Source: Uranotaenia lowii (taxonomy: Eukaryota; Arthropoda; Insecta; Diptera; Culicidae). Taken from it: DNA of 64,000 nucleotides. A model generated the notes under the pieces. The model had not been told where the DNA came from. It worked only from the letters and a program-made list of their open reading frames with translations, and did no database searches. The stretch is taken from NCBI RefSeq assembly GCF_029784155.1, contig NC_073691.1, positions 55,362,356-55,426,355 on the forward strand, read 5' to 3'. The first letter of the stretch is position 1; every line of letters starts with the position of its first letter. Position numbers and translations under genes: made by a program. Positions 12,605-24,133 of the stretch are shown piece by piece.

Positions 12605-13873
12605 AAGGGTGTCCACGATGAATTTGCCACACACAAAATTGATTCGCAAAATTCGAATTTTCATCTGATTGCCATCAAATTTTTAGGGATTGAAAAATAA
12701 CTATTAAACTTCATTTTACCATTTTTCTCGTATTTTATTTACAGTCCATACGGAAATGCCCACACTTTGGCCTTAACCCCGGCCATAAGATTCTGCACAA
12801 CCTGTGAATCAACCGTTTTTTGCATGTAAACCCATACTTTCTTCAGTTCCTCGACTGTCTAAGGTAGGGTCGTTTAAGAAGGTGCTGCTTCATAATCGCC
12901 CAGTACTTCTCGATGGGGCGGAGCTCTGGAGTGTTGGTAGGGTTGAACATTTTCTGCACGAAATTGACCTTATTGCTCGCATACCACTTCAGCACGTCCT
13001 TGGAGTAGTGGCATGAAGCCAAATCCGGCCAGAAGATTTTTGAGACGTTGTGGGCCTTCAGGAGAGAGAGCAGCCGCTTCTCGAGGCACTCTTTCATGTA
13101 AAGCAGTCCGTTCATCGTGTCCTGGGTCACGAAAGGTGCACTCCGCTTCCTGCACGCGGAACAAACAAGCAATTTATTTGCAAACCAGGAATTTATTCGC
13201 AAAATTTGGACATCTTCTGAGTGTGGATATGCTCCGGAACGCGGAACGCTTGGTCGTGAAAAAACAGGTTGATGGGGATCTGTTTGAAGTCGGCCTTCAC
13301 ATATGTTTCGTCGTCCATGATGTAGCATTCAACTTTCGTCAGCAGGTTGAGGTACAACTTCCTGGCACGGGTTTTGCTGAACTTGTTCTGCTTCTCGTTG
13401 CAATTAGGGGCCTTTTGTACCTCGAACGTTCGAAGCCCAGTATTAGTTTTGGCCTTCTGGACAAAACCTCGGCTTAGGTGCAGCTTCTTAGCCACACCCC
13501 GAACGGAGGCGATCGGGTTTCGGTTGGTGTGGTACGGAATACTTTTTCCTTCACTTCTGGGTTTCCGATTGGTGGTCAATCGTTCCTCTAACCCAGTTAA
13601 TCACTCGCGACACCATGGAAATCGCGATTCCCAACGTTTTAGCGATGGAACGATGTGAGAGATCCTTGTCCTCGTGATGAATGCGCAAGATTTTATCACG
13701 CATGAGCTGTTCTTTCGACTCCATTTCCGCGTGTTTTGATCACAGGACTTTAAAACTTGTAGAATGTAAACAATGCACTATGAACTAAATCCACCTTAAT
13801 TTTTATTGAATGTAGAAAAAGTTAGAAAGTTAGAGTAATTTCATAGTGTGGCAATTTCATCGTGGACACCCCT
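12605..13873 (-). mobile_element. Mariner-type element (DD37E copy 2), both ends present
   Basis: The left end reads AAGGGTGTCCACGATGAA and the right end, in reverse complement, AGGGGTGTCCACGATGAAAT; both lead into TTGCCACAC. TA flanks each side (12603-12604 and 13874-13875). Joining the flanks restores the reverse transcriptase fragment (AATTGC-TA-GGCCACC, against AATTGCCAGGCCACC in reverse complement of the 11.4-kb copy), so the insertion site is seen directly. The 1269-bp length is normal for a mariner-type element. Confidence 0.9.
12800..13724 (-). pseudogene. Mariner-type (ITm DD37E) transposase, copy 2, inactivated
   Basis: It starts at the ATG ending at 13724 (MESKEQLMRDKILRIHHEDK), followed by a helix-turn-helix region, which then breaks at an in-frame TGA near 13550. 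Further on are MDDETYVKADFKQ (first catalytic Asp), MNGLLYMKECLEKRLLSLL, FWPDLASCHY (second Asp) and NTPELRPIEKYW (Glu). The spacing from the second Asp to the Glu is 37 residues. Several frameshifts separate these blocks. It sits within the inverted repeats of the 12605-13873 element, so it is that element's own gene. No activity is expected. Confidence 0.88.
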
Positions 13874-13921
13874 TAGGCCACCAAGCTTGGATGATATTCC
13901 ACAGGCAGCGATTTTCAAATA
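13874..13921 (-). pseudogene. Reverse transcriptase fragment, part beyond the mariner insertion
   Basis: GGCCACCAAGC followed by GGATGATA and GGCAGCGATTT matches the reverse complement of the 11.4-kb copy directly upstream of its AATTGGATCT. This shows that the fragment at 12115-12602 once continued here. Similarity stops near 13921, the 5' truncation point. Confidence 0.75.
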
Positions 13922-14230
13922 GGGTGATTTGCCAATCGTTGCACAGCTAAGCACATGATTTTGGTTTTTATGCTGTATTTTAGTCATTTCAACCGAATTC
14001 ACTCGATTTTTGTTGTTGATTGCGCTTATACAGGTTTGGTCTACTAGTGTTTGAAAAAAGTGGCATAACAATTTAAAAAATCATTTGAAACAGCGTGTCT
14101 GTGCCCAATAGTTGCACAGGCAAATTTTATGTCGTACCTAATGTTGTCCGAATTGTTTTTCAATGGTTGCACATTTTCAAAACCATCTTAAGGCTCAGCC
14201 ATCATGTGGTCAAAGAAGCTGATATTTGTT
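13922..14230. other. Non-coding stretch, possible unclassified repeat
   Basis: The words TTGCACAG and GTTGCACA recur at 13938, 14112 and 14166, but no inverted ends or target duplication were found. No gene is visible. Confidence 0.3.
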
Positions 14231-14233
14231 ACG

Positions 14234-14490
14234 AAAGCTTATCATGAGAACATCTACACACTATTAATTTTTTGGTGTAAATTTATGTCAAATTGGATGC
14301 ACAAAATTGAAGCATCATTTTTGACGTAAAATTACACTCGGGAAAACAGAAACGCTTGAAGCCATAAACTCTCAGACAAAATTGTATGACACATTTGACA
14401 GATTATTGAATCATCGATGATGTAAATTTATGTGAAATTGGACGCACAAAAGTGAAGCCTCGTTTTTGACATAAAATTAGATCGTCTCAA
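14234..14490 (+). repeat. Dispersed fold-back repeat, copy A
   Basis: Two related blocks of about 65 bp each contain GTAAATTTATGTCAAATTGG, then GCACAAAA, GAAGC and TTTTTGAC with TAAAATTA. Within each block the two halves are imperfect inverted copies. The stretch GAAACGCTTGAAGCCATAA lies between them. The same arrangement occurs inverted at 24134-24385, and end-like pieces occur in the fold-back at 18960-19640. It is non-coding and its superfamily is unknown. Confidence 0.65.
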
Positions 14491-14578
14491 AAATAATAAT
14501 AAAAATTTCTTAATTTAGATTCACATGATGATTTCTTACATTCCAAGTTAACTTATTGTTCTTTTAAAGGGCTGTTCT

Positions 14579-14634
14579 GCTCATTCATTGGTGGCTTATT
14601 TATTCTGTATGTTATGTTAGCCACCAGAATGAGC
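14579..14634. repeat. Short hairpin
   Basis: GCTCATTCATTGGTGGCT and AGCCACCAGAATGAGC form a stem of about 16 pairs with one unpaired base and a loop of about 21 nt. It could be a tiny MITE or a structured transcript; nothing else decides this. Confidence 0.5.
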
Positions 14635-14639
14635 ATAAC

Positions 14640-15822
14640 AACTTCTTAAAATATCAATATGTTCACTGGGAATGTTTGAAATCATCAAGTGAATCCAAAT
14701 AAGGAAATTCTTATTATTATTTTTGTTAGACGATTAAAGTGTATATTATAAAATATGCTTCACCATTGTTCATTCAATTTGATATAATTTCACATCATCA
14801 CATGACATCACGCAAACAGCATTGCGTCGTACCAATTTATAATAGAATGAGCTTTCGGAGTCAATTTTTTTGAAACATACTTTCCTTATATGCATATCCT
14901 TTTATTTCTAAAATGGGTTTTTCCAGAGATCACATTATTATTGAAAATATTGTTTTGAGAAACAATTGAGGTTATAATTTTCAACTTAATTTGAACAACG
15001 AGCTGGGGCATTTTGAGGCCACATTTGGTTGTTTAATTTTATTTTATTTACATGGTTACATTTACAAGCTTTCAATAATTATTTGACTCATTTCAATCGA
15101 TCCGACAGCTTTACTCGCTTTACAGAAGCACTTTCTGAGGAGAAGAAAATTTAAGCGATTGCATTTGTGCGGCACAATCTTTTGGTGCAGTAAGGATTGT
15201 TTCAAGGAATAGTTGGTCGTCAAGAGCAAGCTAACAAAAAATAACCGAATGGCTTAGCACTGAAAGCTTCACGTAATAGGTATACCTAATGTAGGCCTTT
15301 ATTTTCGATTAAAAAAAAGAACGTTATACCTAATTGAAATAAAAAGTCGGATACGAATTCGAACAATTATTAATAATAAAAATTACAAAATGGAATTCAC
15401 CAGAACAAATTGAGCTAGTTGATGTGTCTCCCTATGTTCTATTAAAGGTTGTGTCTACTTACTAATGAGGGCTACCATCGGAAGTTGGCTGTTTTTGATC
15501 TGCCATAAGTTTTTGAAGTTGACAAGCATGTACTTCTTTTGGTCAACAAGAGAGGTTGATTGCCTGCGTCATATGTTCAGCTGTATCCACAGCCGTATAT
15601 ATCGTAATCATGCAACCACTCGCCAACAGCATCTGCGATCCTGAAAAAAAATTAGATCCCTTTGTAAAAGATTGTTTTTCCAACAAATTTGATAGCACTT
15701 ACCGAAGCAGTATCCTTAGTAGAACTCCGAGTACACAGCTGAAGGAGCCTCACCAAATCCATAGCAGTTGTAGTCCACACTCGTCTCTCAAGTCGAACTG
15801 GGTTAGAATCGAGGTAACAGGG
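14640..15822. other. AT-rich non-coding stretch
   Basis: No recognisable gene. The 111-residue frame at 15556 runs into the hAT-like element at 15831 and has no recognisable domain, so I do not call it. Confidence 0.4.
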
Positions 15823-15830
15823 CAGTTAAG

Positions 15831-16305
15831 CAGAGGTGCCAGGTGTCCTGATTTATCAGGATTTGTCCTGATTTTCGAGGGAACGTCCTGATTTTCCAAA
15901 AACTCTCGAGTTGTCCTGATTTTTGAAAATTGGTCCCAAAAATGTCCTGAATTGTCCTGATTTTCATGAAAACCTTTCAAATGTAATCAAATTTGTAGAT
16001 TAACTATGAGAAAATCGAATAAATCTGTTATAAAATAGTTAGACCCATTTAACAGATGGTAATCTTCAGTTCAGATGATATTGAAATGGTGTTTTTCAAT
16101 ATGAGTTTTAGACCAGCTAAGAAGCTGCGTACTGTTTCATAAATCAAGGCATTTACAGCATCTGTATTGCGCCTATATTTATGAAATCTATGCAGAGCTG
16201 CTTACTTTTCTATAGATTCATATATGAATCAAGCGGTGTCCTGAATAATCCTGATTTTTGGCTACGCGGTATCCTGATTTTTAACAAAATCACCTGGCAC
16301 CCCTG
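15831..16305. mobile_element. hAT-like non-autonomous element, TCCTGAT-word type
   Basis: It is flanked by an exact 8-bp duplication CAGTTAAG (15823-15830 and 16306-16313). Terminal inverted repeats are CAGAGGTGCCAGGTG and, in reverse complement, CAGGGGTGCCAGGTG, with one mismatch in 15. The word GTCCTGATT or a close variant is repeated about six times in the first 130 bp and several times before the right end, almost always in the same orientation. The middle is AT-rich. There is no coding capacity. Confidence 0.88.
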
Positions 16306-16313
16306 CAGTTAAG

Positions 16314-17050
16314 TTCTTTCGATGTTTTTCGTTTGGAAGTCAGCCAAGGTTCATCACGAAGCTGGGGGACGTGGAATTGCCTTTGTGTCGATCCTTGAAC
16401 CTCCAACCGGCAGCCAGTGACTGGGGCTTTCTTCTAAATTGCAATCTACAGACAACTTTTTCTTGGATGCTTGGATGCTCAGTGTCTCGTCCGGTTACGA
16501 GCATTTTTAGAGCATGGTTCCAAAAACAAATTTAATCACAATTTCATATTAAATTTCAAAGACCAACCTTGTAGTGAAAGGAAACATTCTGCAAAAAGTG
16601 GAGCATAAAGCCTGAAACTCCTCCGGAGCGGTCGCATGGTTTCAGTCACTCGGTGATAGATTTCTTCTCCGGATTTTCAAGTTTGGTGACGGGGGTTAGT
16701 TGTGGAGGCCTGGTTATTTTGTGGAGCCGCGGTTTCATCGGATCCTTGCTCCGTCTTGATAGTTGTTGGTCCAGTGATGCTCGCAGTTTGCGTATTTATT
16801 TCCCGCCGGTGGATTGAAGGTGCCGGCAAGACACTTGGCCACCTAGAGGTGTACCGAAAAACCCGGGTCGTTAGGGGTAGCTCCAACAACATGGATCATT
16901 TTTTACTTACCATCGCGATATCGTTGGTTTGACGACCGAAAGTGCAGCGCGAGATTAATGCGTAACCGCGAGCCAGTTTGCCTCTTGCGACGAATTTATC
17001 TAAAAGATCCGAGAACCGAAAAACGTAAACAAAACATTTGGTGTCAACTG
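16314..17050. other. Mixed-composition stretch, no recognised gene
   Basis: It lies between two hAT-like elements. The short opposing frames at 16677-16932 overlap each other and are not recognisable. Confidence 0.4.
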
Positions 17051-17058
17051 TTACACAC

Positions 17059-18897
17059 CAGGGCCGTAGGTAGAACCGACTCATGGGGGGGGTTTTGGTG
17101 ACTTATTTTTATCTATGATTTATTGCCCAATACTGCACGAAAACAAAAAAAAAAACAAATTAGGTGTGTGACTATATGATTATTTATTTTTAAGTACTCT
17201 GATATTAAAAATTTTTGTATTAAAAAAAAAAAGTAGGAAATAATTATCATTAGATTTTCGGATCAAATTTGCTTGATGAAAAACCTGATCCTAACGGTGT
17301 GTTCGTAAATTGATTTTATCTATTGAAGTGTTTTTTCGTATCGATGCTGGCGTTCGTAAATTTAATAATGAAACCTCATTCTACTAAATTTAACACAACA
17401 CTGACCCTTACTCAAATATATGAAATTAGCAAAATTTTGACTATTGGTTTCTGAAACATAAAATGTCGAATTTTGGGCGTCCTTAATATGTTAATAAGGT
17501 AAGAATGTTTTTTTAACAGCAAATATTTTTCATAAAGAAGAATCAATTCCATAATGAAAATCGTGTGGATGATTTTTAAACTGAAATTAGGGGTTTTCGG
17601 ATAAAACAAATAACTTAAAATGAACCTTTTATTTGTGATTTTCAGCTGAACTGTGCTTAGAAAATAATTTTGATTGAAAATTTGAAATCTCGAAATTGAA
17701 TTGACTAGCAATCTTAACACATTAAGTACCGCGAAGAAATCTATGACGAGAAACACCGAAATTCAGCATTCTATATCTCAAAAACCGTTGGATTAAATTT
17801 TACAAATTTAGCATTTTTAAGTTACGGTAAATCTTGTTTTCAGTTTTTTCAAAAAAAAAAAATGCAATTAAATTCAGTCCATTTGAGCTTTACTTCAAAG
17901 TGTAAAAAGCACACTTTTGCAAGTGAAAAAACGAGATATCTCGTATTTAGTCCGCCATGTGATAAATTCATGATCTATGGAATTCCTCAATAATTTATGT
18001 TGAATGTAAAATTTATTTACCAACTGGTTTTTTTCTGAATTTTTAACCTGCATTCCGAATCTTAATTCTGAACCTGAATTCAAAAATTGCAAAATTTGAA
18101 TCTGTATCCGAATTTCCATACGATTTCTGAAATGTACAAAAAATTCGATTTTCCAAATCTAATTCCAGATCAGAATTTTATGAGCCTAGTTTTTGAGCTC
18201 TCATTCAAGAATCTATAATTTATATTCTGTAGTTTAGGTTTAATCTATATTTTTGTGAATCAGCATTAAAATATTAATTTGCAATGATCTGAATCTGATT
18301 TTTTAATTTTGGATTGCCATTTTGAAGCTTTAAATGTTTGAATTTTATGTATGAATCAAGTTTAAGAACTTCGAATTTAAATATTTTTCTTTTTTCATAT
18401 TCGGAAAACTATTATCAAAATAGTGAAAATGCATATAATCTCGAAAAGCGTGATTCAAATTTGATGTGAAATGCAAAACCAAATTTGAACCAGAATTTCA
18501 AAGCAGCTTTTATTTCTAACTTCTTATGATTATCAAACTGAAAATCCATAATTCTAAACTGGATACAGAATCCGAAATACGAAAATAGGAATACAATTTT
18601 GGTTATGGGAATTATGGAATCAGAACCTACGAAATGGGTTTAATTTAATTTAAAATTTAATATTCAGACCTGAATTTATATGAACAAGTAAGAAAATTTT
18701 GAAAAAGTGGGATGGATTTTTGAGGTCTCGGCATTAGTTTTTATTCGAGATTGATAATCTTGATTCACCTTACTCTATTATTATAATTTGGTTCTGAATT
18801 TAAAATTTGGTGTGAAGAGTAGAATACCTCGCATGCTTTTTTGGATCCTCATGGGGGGGGTTTAACCCCCAAAACCCCCCCCGTTCCTACGGCCATG
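17059..18897. mobile_element. hAT-like non-autonomous element with G-run/C-run ends
   Basis: An exact 8-bp duplication TTACACAC flanks it (17051-17058 and 18898-18905). Ends are CAGGGCCGTAGG and, in reverse complement, CATGGCCGTAGG. A CATGGGGGGG run occurs just inside the left end, and the right end carries a G run, TTTAA, a C run, AAAA and another C run (18852-18882). This copies the layout of the element at 6716. The 1.8-kb interior is AT-rich, with many AATTT/AAATT-type words, and is non-coding. Confidence 0.82.
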
Positions 18898-18959
18898 TTA
18901 CACACTAATATCTTTCACAATCGAACTGCGTTCTTTCGTACATAATCTTACGTCATTAA

Positions 18960-19640
18960 AGAAATAAATTTGAGAATGTATCTTATTTTCGCATTTTCGA
19001 CTTAATTTATAGCTTTGCGCATGAAATATCGATGAAAAACGATGTAAAATCAGATCCTTTTCAATTTAGATCGAATAAAATAAGGTGTTTAAGCGTTTCT
19101 GGCTCGTGTAATTTTATAAAATTTTTGGTGTGTAGTTCAAATGAAATCCAATTTGGAGACGGCCCCTTTTGAGAGGATCTTTTATATAAACCGTCCAATG
19201 CACAATGGGAAAATTTGGACCCAAAATCGAAAAAAAAACACGAAGCCTCCTCAGAAACTCACATCTGCCGCTGAATTTCCAGAGCCATCTGAGTGAAGTG
19301 TTATTTGTACTTATTTACTCAGTCTTGAGCTTTTTTCTTTGTGCGTCCTACCAACATAAATTGTTGTGTCATTTAAATTCCATTGAACGAATTGAATGGT
19401 ATTTGAAACCTTTTTAAAGTGCCTATTTACTGGTAAAAGAATGAAAGGACGCGTTTGTTTTGCCTCCCTTTACCCCTTTGAAGAAGATGTGTTTTTATAA
19501 AAAGATTGCTTGCACACCAAAAAATTTTCAAAATTACACGAGACAGAAACGCTTGAACACCTAATTTTATATGATCAAAATAGGAAAGATCGAATTTTAA
19601 ATCTGATGTTATGTAAAATTGAATTTCAAAACATAAGATT
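18960..19640. mobile_element. Fold-back element with about 55-bp conserved arms
   Basis: GGTGTTTAAGCGTTTCTGG plus CTCGTGTAATTTTATAAAAT and TTTTTGGTGTG (19085-19136) reappears inverted at 19514-19567. Looser similarity continues outward on both sides (GATGTAAAATCAGATCC against the inverse of ATCTGATGTTATGT). The 370-bp centre is less AT-rich and not recognised. The arm motif AAGCGTTTCTG also occurs in the repeats at 14234 and 24134. Outer boundaries and target duplication are unclear. Confidence 0.6.
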
Positions 19641-19799
19641 CTGAAGATTATTTTTTTATGACCAAAAGCTCGTGATTGTTGGGCGAGAATGTTAACAGAT
19701 TGAAGAGATTATAGATGTTATCGTAATAAAGTGCTATCGAAAGTCTTAGTGAATATTGAAGTAAAAAAAAATCTCATATGGGCCTATATGGGCATACGA

Positions 19800-20853
19800 T
19801 TCGTTCAGTTCGGTAAATTTTCGTCGTGTTTGTTGTTTTGAACTTGACAACAGCTGACAAGTAAAATGAATGTTTTGTTTGTGTTGTTTCAAAACAAATT
19901 TCTGGCAAAAATAGTGAAATAGTGCACTCAGGCCGCAGTTGTAAGGAAAGTTCAGTGGCATTTCGGCCGGGTTCTCACAGGTTGGCGGCATCGGCACCGA
20001 AATTTTGAACCAGAAATGACGAAGGGCCTACACCCTAAGCAGAATCCGAAAATCAACCGGTACCTGCAAAGAATCAATGGCTACCGATGATCATCTGAGG
20101 TTAACAAAGTGGATCTTTCTTCGATGTGTCATAAACATTATACTCCCGGATTCCTAAATGATCAAAACGGGAGAGTCATTTAAGAGGTAAGCACTATGTC
20201 GACGCCTTGTACATACATACTCTTAAAAATAATTCTCTATTTTCATTTTCAGAACCACACATCACTTGATACGGAGGATAGGAGATGAACAAGAACAACG
20301 AGAGTTTCCAAATCCCGGAAAAAAACAACAACAACTTCCAGAAGCTTGAAGCACCTCGAACTCTTCACGGCAATCGGTCAGTTCCCTGTCGGAAGTACAT
20401 ATTGCAATTGATCGGTGAGTTAAAATACAAGCATTGAACGAACGGAAATTGATTTGAGCTACGCTGTTGGAGTCAATACAAATGAGTTGTCTTTGCATGG
20501 TAAATAGTTTTAGATTAAATACCTACATAATTACCAGAAAAACGAAAAATTCCAATGGCACTAAAATTCGGATAGAACGCTAACTATTGCAGTTAGTTGT
20601 ATGGTTATGAATATCAGTTTTATGTAGGCAAAGGCTACCAGTATGCAGAATATGTTCTGCCATACATAGTAAATATTGAAAAATTTAAATGGATTTGCAA
20701 GAAAATCTTTAATTTATTTCAGGATTTTACGTAGCTGCATAACTCCATACACCGGCCTAAAATATTTGTTTGGGAAGATGACAAAGTAGTTCGTTAGATA
20801 CACCGTGTAAAACGCCCAAATGTAGTTTAACAGCGGAAACAAATATCGTCACC
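19800..20853 (+). other. Possible spliced transcription unit with a THAP-like peptide
   Basis: Three segments are bounded by good splice consensus: one ending at 20186 (AGAG|GTAAGC), one at 20253-20414 (TTTTCAG| to ATCG|GTGAGT) and one at 20723-20853 (TTTCAG| to ACCG|GTAAGT). The first contains SSMCHKHYTPGF, with a C-x2-H spacing like the end of a THAP zinc-binding domain, after a short KINRYLQRINGY-like stretch in another frame. The second has an ATG at 20285 with a frame open to the donor, but it meets a stop six codons into the third segment. This could be a decayed THAP/P-element-type gene or an untranslated transcript; similar splice-bounded pieces occur to 23.7 kb. Evidence is weak. Confidence 0.25.
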
Positions 20854-20927
20854 GGTAAGTACTATTTCAATTTTTCGATTAGGTTACCCACAATCCAGTA
20901 GTTTCAAATTCTGGTTGAATGCAGGTA

Positions 20928-21970
20928 GGGGAGATGAGGGCATAACGAGCACCCGAGGCATAATGAGAACTACGCTTTTCTACGAAAGTGCGTATTTTCT
21001 TAAATAAATTTTTATGAGGATTTGTTTCGTACTTCCTATAGTATTAATTTTTCACAAAAAAGGAATCTCCTTATCATCTTTACAGAGATATTTAAAAAAA
21101 AACTAGCTTGGTTCTCAAGTTACGAAAATATTATAATTTTTGAGCACCACGAAATAAGCTCTTATGATCTTAAAATAACCTTGATCTATAATGTACGCAC
21201 TGCAACATGATGTACACATTGTTTTTCAATTTTTACCATCAAAAATTTTTTGATTTTTCACTTTTATCAATTTTAAAACACGTTTTTACTTAAATTTGTT
21301 GACTAGAGGCATATAGAGCACCATATTATCGAGGCATAATGAGCATTTTCTGCCGTAGAATCTAGCAGCGAATTAAAATTGATTTATAGCGCCACACCTT
21401 GACTAGTTTTCATCCGACAATTTAGCCTATTGGTAAGGTGTCGGAGAGGTAATCAAAAGACTAGAGTTAGATTTCTGTTCGAGGTGATTTTTTTCCATTC
21501 ACAATTCATGATCGATTTTTTATTGTTACATTATACGGCTAGTAGCATCATCCTCCGAACAAAGCACTTAATGTATGAGCGTGCGTGAGTTGTTTGTATT
21601 CTACAAACAGACCTAGATTATTTTGTTATTGCTTTGTTTGATGAATCTACGACTTACCTGACTTCATCGAATTGAATTCGCTGCTAGATTCCCCGGAAAA
21701 AACGCACATCTTGCTCTGATTAATGGTGCTCATACTGCCTCAGGGGGGGTTCTCATTATGCCTCCACAGTGGCTGGTTTTCAGCTTTTTGCAAAATTTTT
21801 TAAAATGCATTTTTTAACGTTTTCATCTAGTTTTTCACGTTTCAGCCCGTTAGGGAATAGGCTTTTCAAGTGTCTGAACACGAAACAATAATGTAACCTC
21901 CATATTATAGCTATTTTCTATGGTTAAATAACCGTTTTCCTTAAGGTGGCCATTATGCCCCCATCTCCCC
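20928..21970. mobile_element. TA-flanked non-autonomous element with GGGGAGATG ends
   Basis: Ends are GGGGAGATGAGGGCATAA and, in reverse complement, GGGGAGATGGGGGCATAA, with TA on each side (20926-20927 and 21971-21972). The phrase 'GAGGCATAATGAG' recurs inside both arms in opposite orientation (20959, 21331, and inverted near 21752). A second inverted pair, TCTAGCAGCGAATT (21360) and its inverse (21676), encloses a tRNA-like block. No transposase is present. The pattern fits a Tc1/mariner-type MITE enlarged by insertion or fold-back growth. Confidence 0.78.
21421..21486 (+). ncRNA. tRNA-like (pol III promoter-like) segment inside the MITE
   Basis: TTAGCCTATTGGTAAGG resembles the A box of a tRNA gene, and about 45 bp downstream TTCTGTTCGAGGT resembles a B box. 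No complete cloverleaf could be folded by eye, so this is more likely a SINE head or degraded tRNA pseudogene than a functional tRNA. Confidence 0.35.
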
Positions 21971-21974
21971 TACT

Positions 21975-24130
21975 TACTAAAATTTGCGCGTATGACTGAA
22001 TACCTTCAGTGTAGCTTAGCTTGAAATTTACTTTTTTAGTTGTTCCATGAACGCAAGGTCGCAATCAGCATTTTTTCTCAAGGGTAAAACGCAATCAGCA
22101 AGGTTTCGTTGTATCAAGATATTATATCGCTTTAGAATCAATGTTAAACATTTTACGTCAAACGTCATGAGCACATTATAGTGAAAAGATCTAATATGCT
22201 GCTATTCGAAAGACTGTCCCATATGCATTTTTATCATTTTTTAAACTATTCGAACTCGTTCTTATAGCAATAGCTTTTCAAAATAGACAAAAACAAATTC
22301 ACGAGTTTTTAACAAAATTTATTTGGAAACATTTATCGAATGAATCAGACTTTAACGTAGGTTATTTATCTTTAAAGTCATTTTTCGCGATTCGATGTTT
22401 TTACATTAACATACAGGTACCGTACCGGCCTAGAAATAACTTTCAAAGGTTGGTGTCATTAGGGCTGTATAAATAAAGGCGCTTTAAAATGCGATGCAGG
22501 GCTCAAATACTTGCATTCACGATAATGTATTGCGAAATCGCCTTCACATATGCAAATATAGGTTTTTAAATCTAACGTTTTTAAAGCAATTTAATGAAAC
22601 TTAACTCGGCATGTGTAGGCGATATTCGTATTACACGCTCAATTTTTAAACCAATAAGACCTTTTATCAATCGTTCTATGATTTTTTTTTATAGACTTCA
22701 AAAGTTGTGCTGATTGAAAAGTGAATTCGCTGCCTCCGCAAACTGAATTAAAAGCAACGTATGCAGTGGGACAAACGCAAAGGCAGTGGTAGAAATACCT
22801 CGGAATGGAACAAGAAGGATCCAGTTTTTGGGCTTTTGTCCGAAGTAAAATCCGGATGTGGGACTTTTGTTCGAATAAGTATCCGAAGCGTAAAAGGTGA
22901 GTTTTGTTATTGGAAGCTCCGTAAATTTCAGCTATCATTAAATGGATCCGAAGAGCAGATAACTAATTTACTTTATTTCATTTCTTTTCTTTGAAGGTCT
23001 ATGCCGGGCTTTCAAATTCCGGAACTAGTGTTACCAGCTAGTGGAAAGTTTAGAACTGAACCTTTTCTCAGAACTGACGGTTCTTTGCATAAGAAAATTA
23101 GCAAAAATTATTTTGAACCTCGGTTTGAATGAAATCTTATCAGCTTAGGCAGTAGAAGGTGACACTAAAATGAGTCCTAAATGCAAGGAATTGAGCAGCG
23201 CAGCGACCAGGGTACAAAACTATCAAGCAAGTTACGGTTTCTTAATTGAACCCGACTAGCAATTATTTACACTTGCCCTAATTTTGATTATTCATCGTGT
23301 TAATGTTCGAAGTTTTGCATCAAGATCTCGTGCTTGCCAAAGGGACAACAGTACCAGGGTAACAATTGTAAAAAGCTGTATGGAGAATCCAGGTAACAAC
23401 CTATTTTTTATCCGTTTCAGAATGTGTTGGCTTAACTACCGTACTATGATGCTACCGGGTGGCTAAGCAAACCTGGGAATGATTCAAGTAGGAATGGATC
23501 TGATACCGGAAGTGGCGGCCGTCCAAATGCTGCCGTGGAGATGGTATCACAACGGATGTTCGTTTTTTTATCCACAAGATGCTTCATTCCTCCGAAATCC
23601 TGTCTTGTTATAGTTAAATGGTTCTTAAAACAATCGGACCTGCTTCTCAAGATTTCGATTTTCCTAGTGAGAAAAATCTGTGCACAGTGCAGTTTCAAAA
23701 GTATCGAAGAATCATCTTCTACTAATGATCAACAATTATTTTAATCGAATGTGCAGGGCTCTCAGCAAATGATTTTAGAAATATGTAAGTGCTGAAATGA
23801 TAGTTTCGAGAAAACGTGCTGAACTGTTTATTCTATTTTGTTTATTCATAGAGGATACATTTCAATTGGAATTGAATATCATAACGGTTCATATAAACAA
23901 AAATGTAACACACCAAAAACAAAAACTGAAATTTGAAATGTTGAATAAAAGTAATTTATAATGAATGAGAACTGGCTTTATGTATGTTAGAAATTATATT
24001 GTTTTGTGTAAAATGCTGGAAAAACAAGCATCTGGAAACATACATTTTTAGAGAAATAATAGCTGTAGCTGTTATTTTTTTTAAAATTTATGGTTCCGAA
24101 ATCGTATGTAACCAAAACATTACACAACAC
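21975..24130 (+). other. Non-coding stretch with scattered exon-like segments
   Basis: A frame opens at the ATG at 22761 and runs to a donor-like AAAAG|GTGAGT near 22898. A further short intron-like gap is seen around 23393-23421 (CCAG|GTAACA ... GTTTCAG|AATG). No encoded domain is recognised and the frames do not join convincingly. The rest is AT-rich with no repeat I can define. Confidence 0.25.
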
Positions 24131-24133
24131 AAT

